Source: JASHVB01 sp963762885
GTDB taxonomy: Bacteria; Pseudomonadota; Alphaproteobacteria; Acetobacterales; Acetobacteraceae
NCBI GenBank assembly: GCA_963762885.1
Contig: CAVXNH010000083.1
Location: 1 to 64,000 of the forward strand
Direction of reading: 5' to 3'
DNA length: 64,000 nt
Position 1 is the stretch's first letter. Every line of letters begins with the position of its first letter. Of the stretch, positions 48,168 to 57,985 are shown piece by piece. The notes below the pieces were generated by a model, which saw nothing but the letters and a program-made list of their open reading frames with translations, was not told where the DNA came from and made no database searches. Both the position numbers and the translations under genes were made by a program.

Positions 48168-49878
48168 TCACACGGCCGCCGGTTCGGCGACATTTCGCTC
48201 GAACAACCGCCGAACAACGAGCATCAGCGAACCGCCTACCATCAGCTGCAGAATAGACAGTCCGGCTAGGGTCGAGAAATCGCCGTTGTTCCACGTCTCA
48301 AACGAGAGAATCGAAAAGGTCCGCGTGTCTGCGGTATACAGCAATACGACCATCGAGAGCTCCGTGAGGAAGATGCTGAGCAAGAGCGTCCAACTGGAAA
48401 TCGCGCTCCCGCGCAACAACGGCAAGGTAATGCGGAAGAAGGTGCCTATCCAATTGCAACCCGACACTCGCGCGCACTCCTCAAGTTCCGGGTGTACCTG
48501 CATCAACGCCGCCATCAGAGGTTTGACGGCGTAGGAGGTGAACCTTCCTACTAGCGCGAACGCCATGATCCATATAGTTCCATATACGTCGATGGGGATA
48601 TGCAGCCAGAACTCCGCGACACCGACGCCAAATGCAATACCGGGTATCGAGACCGGCAGCAGCACCAGCGCTTCGATGATTCGGCGGCCAAATATGCGAG
48701 TTCGCGTTGACATCCAGGCAACGCTGAACCCGAGCGCCAGTGCCAATGTCGCCGCCGTGACCGAAAGAACGAGGCTGTTCCTAAGCGTGTTCCAAGTGTC
48801 GTTCGAGCTCAGGATGTTCGCCATGTTGTCGGGCGTGAATTTTCCAGACCAAGTGTAGGTCGAGAACGCGGCGCCGACCAGCACACCCAGCGGCGCGAAA
48901 ACCGACACGATGATATACAGCCACATGAACGCGACAAAAACCGGCCGCCAGAGACCAAGTTCTACCGTTCGGGGCTGGAACCCTTTGCCGGTCACCGTGG
49001 TATAGCCTTTCTTCCCAATCACCAGCGTTTGGACGAGCGTCGCGATCCCAGCCAGCGCGATCAGAAATATCGCTAACACCGCCATTTCGCCGTAGGCTGG
49101 AGGCACCGCCTGATAGGCAATCCATATCCGCGAGGTGATCAGCAAAATCTGTTTGGACCAACCGAGCACAATGGGCGTGCCGAAAAGCCCGATAGAGATT
49201 GAGAACGAGAGCACGGCGCCTGAAAGAATCGCCGGCACCACCAACGGCAGGGTGATGCTGAAGGCCGTACGCTTGGCGCTCAAGCCCGATACGCGAGCAG
49301 CTTCTTCCAAGCTGGGGTCCATGCTGCGTAGTGCGCTCGCCACCATCATCATGACATACGGCGAAAGGTAGACGCCGATCACCCATCCCATTCCTGAATA
49401 GGTATAAATGTCAAGAAAACCGGGTACCTTCAGCTTTTGCGAGCGCCACGTTGATGAGCCCGATACCCGGCGCGGCCAGCAAGGTCCATGCAACGGCTCC
49501 AACGAACGGCGGAATGAAAATCGGCAGTGTCGCAAGGCGCTCGAGCCAGCGGAAAGCGTCGCCGGTACGCCCAAATATCCAGCCGAGCAAGACGCCCAAC
49601 ACGACCGCAACGAACGTTGCAATAGTCGATATTACGACGGTGTTGAAGAGGGCTCTCCAATAAATTTCCTGAGTTGCCACCTGTTCGACAAAATTGAGCG
49701 TGAGGCGACGCGACCCGTGGATGGTTTCGCTGAAGCCGTCTCGCAGCAAGCTGGCGACCGGGGCCGCGATGAGTAAGAGCAAGACCACCAATATGCATAT
49801 GGTACCGAGCAGGCGCAGCGGTCGAATGCGCAGGTGGAGCGCCTGTACGCCGGTCTTCGGCATCGTCAGGACCCTCAT
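48168..49878 (-). pseudogene. ABC importer permease, AfuB/FbpB-like double-domain, one frameshift
   Basis: A long permease with two fused membrane halves, as in ferric-iron/thiamine-type importers. The first frame (from 49878) holds about four helices (GTICILVVLLLLIAAPVASL, FVAVVLGVLLGWIFG). It breaks near 49436, where an AAA run has four bases, and continues as KLKVPGFLDIYTYSG. Each half carries an ATPase-contact EAA loop (LEEAARVSGLSAKRTAFSIT; LEECARVSGCNWIGTFFRIT). The start overlaps the ATPase stop (ATGA). About 570 codons in total. One base decides function. Confidence 0.85.
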
Positions 49879-50954
49879 GACATCTGCTCGCGCTGCAGAA
49901 GATATACCTTTTCCGGGTCTGCAGCCAAGGTGACATGGTCGCCTGCTCGATGGCGTGAGAGCCCCAGTGTGGTGACCAGCATGTCACCGTGTGAGGTCTG
50001 GACGCGAAGTTCCTCGCGCTCTCCGAGGAAGGCGGTGGTAGCGATGCAGCCCGCGATACCCTCGTCGCCAGGCGCGCCAATCATCCAATCCTGTGGCCGC
50101 ACCATGCACACTGCGTCGGGACCGGACCCGACAGGACGACGCAGCCCTGCGGCCAACCTAACGCCCTTCATCGTGTACAAATCAATCGCGCCGTCTGCGC
50201 CGGGCGTCGCGCGAACATCAATAAAATTGGCGGCGCCAAGAAACTCTGCGACGTAACGGCTGTCCGGGCGGCAATACAGCTCGGACGGTTCGCCTTGCTG
50301 CGCGATTTGCCCCGCGTTAAAGAGATAGATACGGTCAGAGATCGACATCGCCTCCGCTTGGTCGTGAGTTACAAAGATCATGGTCAGATTCAGCGATTGT
50401 TGCAGTGCTCTCAGTTCCTGCCGCATTTGAATGCGCAATCGTGCATCGAGATTGCTTAGGGGCTCATCCAGCAGCACCACACTGCACGGATGCACGATAC
50501 TGCGCGCCAGCGCGACACGTTGTTGCTGTCCGCCGGAAAGCTGCGTCGCCGGCCGGCTTTCAAGCTGGGTCAATCCGACTAGCTCCAAAGCGCGATGGAC
50601 CAGATCGCGCCGCTTGCTTCGGGGAACACCACGCGCCTTGAGCGGCAGCGCGACGTTGGCGCCGACTGTCATGTGGGGCCAGATGGCATAGGATTGAAAG
50701 ACCATCGAAAGGTCGCGTTGCTCGGGCGGCAGATTTATGCCTTTCGCGGCGCCAAAGACCTGACGATCATTGATCCAGATTTCGCCGCCACTCGGCGTTT
50801 CCAGGCCGGCGATACAGCGCAGCGTGGTCGTCTTTCCGCAGCCCGACGCCCCGAGCAGGATGGAAAGCTTGCCGCGCGGGAAGGTCGTGGATAAATCGCG
50901 GATGACCTCGTTGGCGCCGAAGCGCTTGGAAAGATCCTGCAGACGGACACTCAT
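49875..50954 (-). CDS. ABC importer ATP-binding protein (AfuC/PotA-like)
   Basis: A 359-residue ATPase driving the importer. Walker A GASGCGKTTT is near residue 33, the signature LSGGQQQRVALARS near residue 139, Walker B VVLLDEPLSNLD near residue 159 and the switch His in IFVTHDQAEAMS. A C-terminal TOBE-type domain (residues 240-359) has YVAEFLGAANFIDVRA. It lies 7 bases after the binding-protein stop and overlaps the permease start, so the three genes form one operon. Confidence 0.92.
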   Translation of the reverse strand: MSVRLQDLSKRFGANEVIRDLSTTFPRGKLSILLGASGCGKTTTLRCIAGLETPSGGEIWINDRQVFGAAKGINLPPEQRDLSMVFQSYAIWPHMTVGANVALPLKARGVPRSKRRDLVHRALELVGLTQLESRPATQLSGGQQQRVALARSIVHPCSVVLLDEPLSNLDARLRIQMRQELRALQQSLNLTMIFVTHDQAEAMSISDRIYLFNAGQIAQQGEPSELYCRPDSRYVAEFLGAANFIDVRATPGADGAIDLYTMKGVRLAAGLRRPVGSGPDAVCMVRPQDWMIGAPGDEGIAGCIATTAFLGEREELRVQTSHGDMLVTTLGLSRHRAGDHVTLAADPEKVYLLQREQMS

Positions 50955-50961
50955 CGCGACG

Positions 50962-51999
50962 CTATTGGATGCCGGTGCGTTCTTGCCAACTGGAAATCAG
51001 CGCCTTCTGCTGATTTAGTGCGGCGCGAATATCCGTCGGCAGGATTTTTATCGATACGAGCGGCGGCATGCCGCCCGGAGGTCTGATGCCGATGCGCAGA
51101 CCGTATTCGCCGTGCTCGGTGACGACTTGCTGCCCTTCGTTGAGCATATAGTCGATGAAGAGTTCGGCTGCGTTGGGATGCGTCGCGGTCTTCAGGACGC
51201 CCAGGCCGAGACCCATGCTCACCGCCCCAGACGCTGGAATCGTGAACTTGACCGGCGTTCCTTTCGCGATGAGCGCCCCAGCCTGATTGCTCAAAATATA
51301 AAACATGATCGGCTTTTCACCTGACAGCATCTTGGCGACGCCCGCGGGGGTAGTGGCACTCAGTTCCGCTCCGGAGGCACGCAGCCCGGCGTAGATTTTC
51401 CCCGCGCCGTCGGAACCGAACTTCTGATACAGTGTCGCCAGGACATTGAACGCAGCCGAAGAGGTTCGTGGATCGTAGAATGAGATCCTGTCTTTCCACT
51501 CCGGATGGTCGACCCCGAAATCTGTCCAATCGGTCGGCGTCTTGATCCCTTTGACGACGTCGGTGTTGTATCCGAAACCGGCGATGATCTTCTTGTAGAG
51601 GATGTAGTTCTCACCGGTGGGTTTCGCATCCGGCGGAAACTCCTTCAGCGCCGGCGGGCCGTAATCCACTAGCGCGCGGTCGTCGTCCAATTTAGACAGC
51701 ACATCCTCCGTAGCTTGCATAAGGTCGGCGACCGGGCGTCCCGACGACGATTCGTTTGCATTACGGTTATAAGTCTGCCAGCAACCGGCGACGTACGATG
51801 AAATCTTGATTTTCGGATATAGCTTCTCGAAATTCTTGATTTGCAGCGGAGTTTCACCAACGTCGCAGGCGTAGAGCATCAGCCTCCCCTCTTTCTCCGC
51901 CGCGCCGACGAGCGCGGGGTCCGCCGCCTCGACGTTAGTTCGGAACAGCGCAAATGGTGCCGTCAATAACAATGCAATCAGCAATTTGTATTTGCGCAT
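50962..51999 (-). CDS. Periplasmic solute-binding protein of the ABC importer
   Basis: A 345-residue binding protein of the Fe3+/thiamine-type (class II) group. A Sec signal peptide occupies residues 1-25 (LLIALLLTAPFALFRTNVEA, cleavage probably after VEA). Family segments are GAAEKEGRLMLYACD, DLMQATEDVLSKLDDD, GFGYNTDVVKGIKTPTDWTD and the final helical lid HPNAAELFIDYMLNEGQQVV. The tyrosines that coordinate iron in FbpA are not evident, so the ligand may be organic. The amidase-like gene at the end of the operon hints at an amide or polyamine-like substrate, which is speculative. Confidence 0.88.
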   Translation of the reverse strand: MRKYKLLIALLLTAPFALFRTNVEAADPALVGAAEKEGRLMLYACDVGETPLQIKNFEKLYPKIKISSYVAGCWQTYNRNANESSSGRPVADLMQATEDVLSKLDDDRALVDYGPPALKEFPPDAKPTGENYILYKKIIAGFGYNTDVVKGIKTPTDWTDFGVDHPEWKDRISFYDPRTSSAAFNVLATLYQKFGSDGAGKIYAGLRASGAELSATTPAGVAKMLSGEKPIMFYILSNQAGALIAKGTPVKFTIPASGAVSMGLGLGVLKTATHPNAAELFIDYMLNEGQQVVTEHGEYGLRIGIRPPGGMPPLVSIKILPTDIRAALNQQKALISSWQERTGIQ

Positions 52000-52682
52000 G
52001 ATTATTATCTCCGTTCACATGGCGTGCTAACTCGTCGTGGACTGCGGTCCGGGGGCGGTCGCGATTTCTTCGGCATAGCATCGCAGGGCATCGGAAATAG
52101 CCGGTCGATTCCCATACGATGCGCTCCGTCGGAGTGGCGAGCGACCATGCCGGCCATGCCTCGCCTTGCGCGTGGCGAATGGGGACCGCCCCAGGTCGTA
52201 CGCGTCGTATCCTGGCAACCGACCGTAAGATGTTGTGCCAACGGCAGCCACCGCCACGGTGTTTTGGCCCATTCATGCGTCTCCGGAATCAAGTCGCTCC
52301 GCCGCGCGAAACCAAGGTGGCTCCGCCGCGATCAAGTTAGGCCGGGATGGGATCGGGGGGTAGTGCGGGACCGTTACGGACATGGCCTGGGTCACGACTG
52401 AACTAACCGAAATCCTGTTGGAGACAGCTGAATAGCTGGGCGGGCACGCTATCCACATAGCAGTTATGGTGGCAGCGCGATCTTGACCCTGACGCCGATC
52501 CCGCGCAGTAAAAAACCATACACCGCGAGTCTGCGGATTGATTGACCGATGGCCCGAAAGCTCGCGCTATCCGAAAGTCGCTCCTGACCCTTTCGGCCAG
52601 AGTAGATCTCGACCAAGGATCGGCCATGATCGCCACGGACCCGCAGGTGCGTCAAACCTACATGGGACTTTGAAACAGGACG
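52000..52682. other. Intergenic region between divergent operons
   Basis: About 680 bases separating the ABC importer and the AtuA operon, which are divergent, so both promoters lie here. A minus-strand frame (52005-52292, starting MIPETHEWAKTPWRW) looks faintly protein-like but has no family match I recognise. The rest shows no gene, repeat or clear operator. Confidence 0.45.
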
Positions 52683-54041
52683 ATGGCACGTTCGAACAAG
52701 ACTTTGCGCATTGGCGCCGGCGCGGGCTTCGCGGATGACCGCATCGATCCGGCACTCGACCTGGTGGAGCAGGGCGCGTTGGATGTCCTGGTGTTCGAGT
52801 GCCTTGCAGAGCGCACGATCGCGCGCAAGAACCTCACCCGGCAGAAATCACCGGAGCGCGGCTACAGCCCGCGGCTGGTCGAGCGAATGACGCCCGTCCT
52901 GGGTCCAGCCCTGCAGCGCGGCACCCGGATCGTGACGAACATGGGCGCTGCCAACCCGGAGGCGGCCGGCCGCGAGGTATGCCGCATCGCCGACGAGGCC
53001 GGGCTGGGGCGCATACGCTGCGCCGTCGTGTCCGGCGATGATGTCGCCGAGTTGGTGCGCAACAGGCCCGATCTCGCTTTGATGGAGACGGGCGAGCCGG
53101 TCAAATCGCTGCTGCCGCGCATGGTTTCGGCGAATGCCTACCTGGGGTCGGACGTGATCTGCGAGGCGCTGGCGACCGAGGCGCCGGTGGTCATGACCGG
53201 CCGCGTCGCCGACCCGGCGCTATTCCTGGCGCCGGCGATGCACCACTTCGGCTGGGCCTACGACGATTATCCGAAGCTGGCCGCGGGTACTGTCGCCGGG
53301 CACCTGCTGGAATGCGGCTCCTCCCTCACCGGTGGCTGCTTCGCCGATCCTGGCATGAACGATGTGACGGACCTGGCCAATGTCGGCTTCCCAATCGCGG
53401 AGGTCGGCGCGGACGGGTCGGTGATCGTCACCAAGCTGCCGGGCACGGGCGGCCGGGTGGACCTGGCTACCTGCAAGGAGCAGTTGCTTTACGAGATCCA
53501 CGATCCGGCGCGCTACATCACCGCCGACTGCGTGCTGGACATCACCGGTGTGGAGCTGACTGAAGTGGGGCCCGACCGGGTAAGCGTGCAGGGCGTGCGG
53601 GCGACCCCGCGCACCGACAGCTACAAGGTCACCGTGGGCTACCATGACGGCTTCATCGGCGAGGGCCAGGTGTCCTATGCCGGTACCAACTGCGTTGCCC
53701 GCGCGCGGCTGGCCAGCGAGATCATCAAGCAACGGTTGGCCAAGCGCGGCTTCAGCTACTCCGAGATCCGCGTCGACCTGATCGGCATGAACAGCGTCCA
53801 CGCGACGGCGCCGCAAGGGTGGCCGGAGCCCTACGAGGTGCGCCTTCGCATCGCCATCCGCACGACGGATCGGCGCGCGGCCGAGGCGGTCGGGTTCGAG
53901 GTGCGGGCGCTGCACGTGAACGGCCCCGGCGGCGGTGGCGGCGGCTCGGACCCAATGGTGCGCGAAATCCTCGCCGTGCAGTCCGTGCTGATCCCGCGCA
54001 ACCTCGTGCATCCGAAGGTCATCGTGAAGGAGCTCGCCTGA
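52683..54041 (+). CDS. AtuA family protein (DUF1446), catalytic part
   Basis: A 452-residue member of the AtuA/DUF1446 family, named for a gene of acyclic terpene (citronellol/geraniol) use in Pseudomonas, where its exact reaction is unsettled. The family start LRIGAGAGFADDRIDPALDL, the ECLAERTIARKNL block and NMGAANPEAAGREVCRIADE are present, as are HFGWAYDDYPKLAAGTVAGH, LLECGSSLTGGCFAD and the final GGGGGSDPMVREI. The Pseudomonas form is longer because it carries a C-terminal domain that here is a separate gene, overlapping by one base (TGATG). Confidence 0.87.
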   Translation: MARSNKTLRIGAGAGFADDRIDPALDLVEQGALDVLVFECLAERTIARKNLTRQKSPERGYSPRLVERMTPVLGPALQRGTRIVTNMGAANPEAAGREVCRIADEAGLGRIRCAVVSGDDVAELVRNRPDLALMETGEPVKSLLPRMVSANAYLGSDVICEALATEAPVVMTGRVADPALFLAPAMHHFGWAYDDYPKLAAGTVAGHLLECGSSLTGGCFADPGMNDVTDLANVGFPIAEVGADGSVIVTKLPGTGGRVDLATCKEQLLYEIHDPARYITADCVLDITGVELTEVGPDRVSVQGVRATPRTDSYKVTVGYHDGFIGEGQVSYAGTNCVARARLASEIIKQRLAKRGFSYSEIRVDLIGMNSVHATAPQGWPEPYEVRLRIAIRTTDRRAAEAVGFEVRALHVNGPGGGGGGSDPMVREILAVQSVLIPRNLVHPKVIVKELA

Positions 54042-54379
54042 TGCCCCGCGTCTACGATCTCGCGCATGGCCGCGCCGGCGACAAGGGCAACACCTCCAAC
54101 ATTTCGGTCATCGCCCGCGACGAGGCCGGTTGGGACACGCTGCGCACCCGGCTGACGACGGAGCGGGTGGCACAGGCCTTCGCACACATCACCGCCGGGC
54201 CGATCCACCGGTATGAGTTGCCACGACTGCGCGCGCTGAACTTCGTCATCGAGGGTGCGCTGGGTGGCGGCGTTACCCGCTCGCTGGCGCTGGACATGCA
54301 CGGCAAAAGCCTGAGCAGTCTCATGCTCGGGATCGATCTGTCCGACACCTGGCCCGCCAACACGGAGCCCGGCCGATGA
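54041..54379 (+). CDS. AtuA-like C-terminal domain protein
   Basis: A 112-residue protein matching the small alpha/beta (ferredoxin-like) domain found at the C-terminus of AtuA or encoded next to it: YDLAHGRAGDKGNTSNISVI at the start and NFVIEGALGGGVTRSLALDM, then GKSLSSLMLGIDL, at the end. The start is the ATG overlapping the AtuA stop. Its stop overlaps the next start (ATGA at 54376-54379), so it is translated between AtuA and the TctC-type protein as one operon. Confidence 0.85.
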   Translation: MPRVYDLAHGRAGDKGNTSNISVIARDEAGWDTLRTRLTTERVAQAFAHITAGPIHRYELPRLRALNFVIEGALGGGVTRSLALDMHGKSLSSLMLGIDLSDTWPANTEPGR

Positions 54380-55350
54380 CGCTGAGCCGCCGCCAACTCG
54401 GCCTGGTCCTGGGCGGCGCCGTCCTGCCCGTGGTTGGGCGGGCGCGGGCCGACAGCTATCCGCAACGCCCCATCAAAATCGTTGTCCCGTTCGGCCCGGG
54501 CTCGGCGGTGGACGTGGTCGCGCGCATTACCGCGCCTCACATGTCGCAGTCCCTGGGCCAGCCGCTGGTGATCGACGACCGGCCGGGCGCCACCGGGGCG
54601 ATCGGCGCCGACTACGTCGCCAAGTCGCCGCCCAATGGCTACACGCTGGTGCTTGGCACGGTGGCCTCGCACGCCACCCTCGCGGCCACCCAGCCGGACC
54701 TGCCCTACAACATCGAGCGGGATTTCGAACCGATCGCGCTGCTGACCAACTCCTGGACGATCGTGGTGGTCAATCCGTCGGTTCCGGCCGCGAATCTGAA
54801 GGAGTTCGCCGCCTGGACCAAGGCGCAATCCAAGCCTGTCAACTACGCCTCGGCCGGCATCGGCGGGGTGACCCATCTGGCGGCCGAGTTGGTCCGGCTG
54901 CGGACCGGCGCCAACCTCAACCACATTCCCTACCGCGACGCGGCGCAGGGGATCACCGACACGATCGCCGGGCAGGTGTCGATGATGATCTACCCGGCTG
55001 CGGTGATCCCGCACATCCGCTCCGGCGAGCTGCGCGCGCTGGCGGTGTTGGCGCCGAAGCGCCTGCCGGCGCTGCCCGACGTGTCGACCGGGGTCGAACA
55101 GGGCTTTCCCGACTTGCTCGCATCGGGCTGGCAGGGGTTGTTCGCGCCAGCCAAGACGCCGATCCCGGTGCGCGACCGGGTCTTCGCGGCGATCCACGAC
55201 ACCGTTACGGACCCAGAGATTGCCGCCAAGCTGGTGGCGCAGGGCTTCGACCCGGACCCGGATTCGACCCCGGCCAACTTCGCCAGGTTCGTTGCGGATG
55301 AGATCGTCAAGTGGCAGCACATCGTCCACTCGCCCGGCGTGCAAATCTAG
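54376..55350 (+). CDS. Bug/TctC family tripartite tricarboxylate-transporter binding protein
   Basis: A 324-residue periplasmic binding protein. The N-terminus SRRQLGLVLGGAVLPVVGRA has a twin arginine and a hydrophobic core, so export by Tat or Sec is likely. Family motifs are YPQRPIKIVVPFGPGSAVDV, NRPGATG-like DDRPGATGAIGADYVAKSPP and the ligand region NYASAGIGGVTHLAAELVR. Such proteins bind carboxylic acids for TctAB. The tctB and tctA genes follow after a 124-base gap with a REP-like hairpin. Confidence 0.92.
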   Translation: MTLSRRQLGLVLGGAVLPVVGRARADSYPQRPIKIVVPFGPGSAVDVVARITAPHMSQSLGQPLVIDDRPGATGAIGADYVAKSPPNGYTLVLGTVASHATLAATQPDLPYNIERDFEPIALLTNSWTIVVVNPSVPAANLKEFAAWTKAQSKPVNYASAGIGGVTHLAAELVRLRTGANLNHIPYRDAAQGITDTIAGQVSMMIYPAAVIPHIRSGELRALAVLAPKRLPALPDVSTGVEQGFPDLLASGWQGLFAPAKTPIPVRDRVFAAIHDTVTDPEIAAKLVAQGFDPDPDSTPANFARFVADEIVKWQHIVHSPGVQI

Positions 55351-55391
55351 TGCCTCACGTCATTCATTCTGCAGCGGCTTGTGCGCCCTTT

Positions 55392-55419
55392 CGTCATCCA
55401 CGCAAAAGCGGGGATGACG
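55392..55419. repeat. REP-like hairpin, copy 2
   Basis: A 28-base palindrome (CGTCATCCACGC, AAAA, GCGGGGATGACG) matching the one at 43435-43462 with a few changes. It lies between tctC-like and tctB-like genes and could stabilise or end the first message. Confidence 0.65.
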
Positions 55420-55474
55420 AAGTACGGGTCACGTGGCCTGAACCCCGCAATATTAAAGACTCGACGCACTAGCA

Positions 55475-55942
55475 GTGACTACCCCGTCCAGCGCGCTGAA
55501 GGACAGGCTCGGCGGCGCGCTGCTGTTAGTGATGGGCCTGTTCGCCGTGGCGGTGGGCCGCACCTATCCGATGGGCACCGCCGGTCGCCTCGGTCCCGGC
55601 GCCTTCCCGGTGGGGTTGGGCGCGATCCTTGCCGTGATCGGGTTGGGGCTGATGGTCACCGCGCGCCGGTCCGCGCCTGCGCCGGGCCCGCGCACGGCGT
55701 TCGCGCCGGAGTGGCGGGGCTGGATCGGCATCATGCTCAGCCTGGTCGCCTTTGTGGAACTGGGCAGCCGCGCCGGGCTGATCCCGGCCACGGTCGCCGT
55801 CGTGTTCATCGCCGCGCTGGCCGACCGGCAGAACACCGTTAAATCCGCAGCGCTGCTGGCGCTGGCCATGCTTGCCATTTGCCTGGTGGTGTTCCGGTGG
55901 GCGCTCGGCGTGCAGTTCCCGCTGCTGGGCACCGAGCAATGA
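55475..55942 (+). CDS. TctB family small membrane subunit
   Basis: A 155-residue protein with four membrane helices (GGALLLVMGLFAVAVGRTYP, GLGAILAVIGLGLMVTARRS, WIGIMLSLVAFVELGSRAGL, ALLALAMLAICLVVFRWALG). The PMGTAGRLGPGAFPVGLG loop is the usual TctB signature. It starts at a GTG, and its stop overlaps the tctA start (ATGATAG at 55939). Confidence 0.88.
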   Translation: MTTPSSALKDRLGGALLLVMGLFAVAVGRTYPMGTAGRLGPGAFPVGLGAILAVIGLGLMVTARRSAPAPGPRTAFAPEWRGWIGIMLSLVAFVELGSRAGLIPATVAVVFIAALADRQNTVKSAALLALAMLAICLVVFRWALGVQFPLLGTEQ

Positions 55943-57475
55943 TAGCGCAATCGTTGGCCGACCTCTGGTACGGGTTCGGGATCGCGCTCCAGCCGCACAA
56001 CCTGATGTGGTCGTTCTTCGGCGTGCTGGTCGGCAACATGATTGGCGTGCTGCCCGGCATGGGTGCGCTGACGGCCATGTCGATCCTGCTGCCGCTGACC
56101 TACGCGATGTCGCCAGTGCCGGCGATCCTGATGCTGGCCGGCATCTTCTACGGCTCCCAATACGGCGGCGCGATCGGCGCGATCTTGCTCAACATGCCGT
56201 CGCATCCGCCGCATGCCGTCACCTGCCTGGACGGCTACCCGATGACCCGGCAGGGCAAGGGCGGCACGGCGCTCGGCATCACCATGATCGCGTCGTTCTT
56301 CGCCGCATCGTTTGGCATCCTGGTCATGGTGTTCGCCTCTCCGCTGCTGGTCCGCGTCGCCTTTCAGTTCGGCCCGCCGGAGATCTTCTCCATCATGTTG
56401 CTCGGGCTGTTGGCCGGCGCCACGATGACGCGCGGCGCGCCGCTCAAAGGCGTGGGCATGACCGTGGTGGGCCTGCTGTTCGGCATGGTCGGCACAGACG
56501 TGAACAGCGGCGTCCGCCGGTTCACCTTCGGCCTGTATACCCTGTCGGACCGGATCGAACTGGTGGCGTTGGCGATGGGGCTGTTCGGCGTCGCCGAGTT
56601 CCTGCTGACGGTGAACCGGCTGCGCGCGCCCGCCATCGAGGGATCGCTTCGGTGGCGCGACATGCGGCCGAGCAGGGCGGAGCTGCGACAATCCTTCATG
56701 CCAATGGTGCGCGGCACGCTGGTCGGCACCCTGTTCGGTGCGCTGCCCGGCACCGGCCCCACCATCACCACCTTCATCGCCTATGCGCTCGAACGGCGGG
56801 TCAGCCGCACGCCGGAACGGTTTGGCCACGGCGCGCTCGAGGGCGTGGCGGCACCCGAAGCGGCCTCGCACTCCAAGACACAGATCGACTTCATCCCGAC
56901 CATGACCATGGGAATCCCCGGTGACGCGGTCATGGCGATGCTGCTGGGCGCGCTGGTGATCCAGGGCGTGCAGCCCGGCCCGCAACTGATGCGCGACCAC
57001 GCCGACCTGTTCTGGGGCCTCATCGCCAGCTTCTGGATCGGCAACGTGCTGCTGATCGTGCTGAATGTGCCGCTGATCGGCCTGTGGGTACGGCTGCTAC
57101 GGGTGCCGCACCGGCTCATGTTCCCGGCCGCGCTGTTCTTCATCGCCATCGGCGTCTACAGCAACAACAACGAGTTCGGGCAGGTCTACGAGGTGCTGTT
57201 CTTCGGGGCATTTGGCGCGGTGTTCTCGTTGCTGGGCTTCCCGCTGGCGCCAATCCTGCTGGGCTTCGGTACTTGGGCCGCTGGTGGAGGAGAATTTCCG
57301 CCGCTCCGCACTGTTGTCGCAGGGCGACATGTCGATCTTCATAACACGACCGATCAGCGCGTGCGTGCTCGCCCTATGCGCGGCCCTGGTGCTGGCTCAG
57401 GTGGTGCTCGTCATGCTCGGCACCCGGCGAAAGATCGGCGACGCGCCTGCGATGGTCGGTAACGCCGACCCTTAG
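55939..57475 (+). pseudogene. TctA family large permease subunit, late frameshift
   Basis: About 512 codons of the large membrane subunit of a tripartite tricarboxylate transporter. The ATG at 55939 is coupled to tctB. Hallmarks are GVLPGMGALTAMSILLPLTY, FYGSQYGGAIGAILLNMP, the second Gly-rich loop GALPGTGPTITTFIAYALER and EAASHSKTQIDFIPTMTMGI. One G too many at 57268-57269 shifts the frame after APILLGF. The natural end (LGPLVEENFRRSALLSQGDM, then a last helix ACVLALCAALVLAQVVLVML) is in another frame to 57475, while the shifted frame ends at 57462 with an Arg-rich tail. Loss of the final helix would probably impair folding. Confidence 0.87.
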
Positions 57476-57815
57476 GACGCCTGACCCGACACCGGTGTCC
57501 TCCTGCGGCCCCACCCGGTGAGGCTGCCGCATTTCCGGGAATGCCGAAGCGGCTTCGTGCAGATCGTCCATGTGGCAGAATGGCACCCGTAGCGACATGG
57601 CGCTCGAAGGACGAAGCCGCGCAAAGCAGCCGGATGACACGCCGGGATCTCTGGGGGGAGCCATGCTTGATCCCCATGTGGAGAGCGGGTGAGCGGTGGC
57701 ACGCAACTCCCCGGGCCAAATCCTGATGTAGCCGCCGTGATCATCCTACTGCTGCTGCTTTGGATCGGATTCGCATCGATCGAAATGGCGGGTTATACCG
57801 ACCCGCCGAACGATT
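57476..57815. other. Intergenic region, no supported gene
   Basis: About 340 bases after the transporter. A 26-codon hydrophobic frame (57738-57818, VIILLLLLWIGFASIEM, ending PPND) could encode a tiny membrane peptide but has no ribosome site worth noting. Nothing else is recognisable. Confidence 0.35.
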
Positions 57816-57904
57816 GACTCTCGACCGCTTCGCACGGACCGCCCCAACCGTCATGGCCGGCCATGACGGTTAGGGACGGCCGTTGTCGTACGTCAATCGT
57901 TTTG
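57816..57904. repeat. Interspersed palindromic repeat, copy B
   Basis: An 89-bp unit in the opposite orientation to copy A at 24563-24728. Its centre is a perfect 26-base palindrome (AACCGTCATGGCC and its complement, 57845-57870). The left flank (CTTCGCACGGACC) and right flank (GTCGTACGTCAATCGTTTT) match copy A inverted. Confidence 0.65.
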
Positions 57905-57985
57905 CGGGCTGGTATTAGGTCGCAGGATCGAACGGTCAGGGCGACTACACACGCAGCTGATCTCCAGCCTTCCGCAATCGCGTTG

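Noticed and set aside
52005..52292. Small minus-strand gene upstream of the ABC importer
   Set aside because: Only faintly protein-like, with no recognised motif or ribosome site. Left as intergenic.
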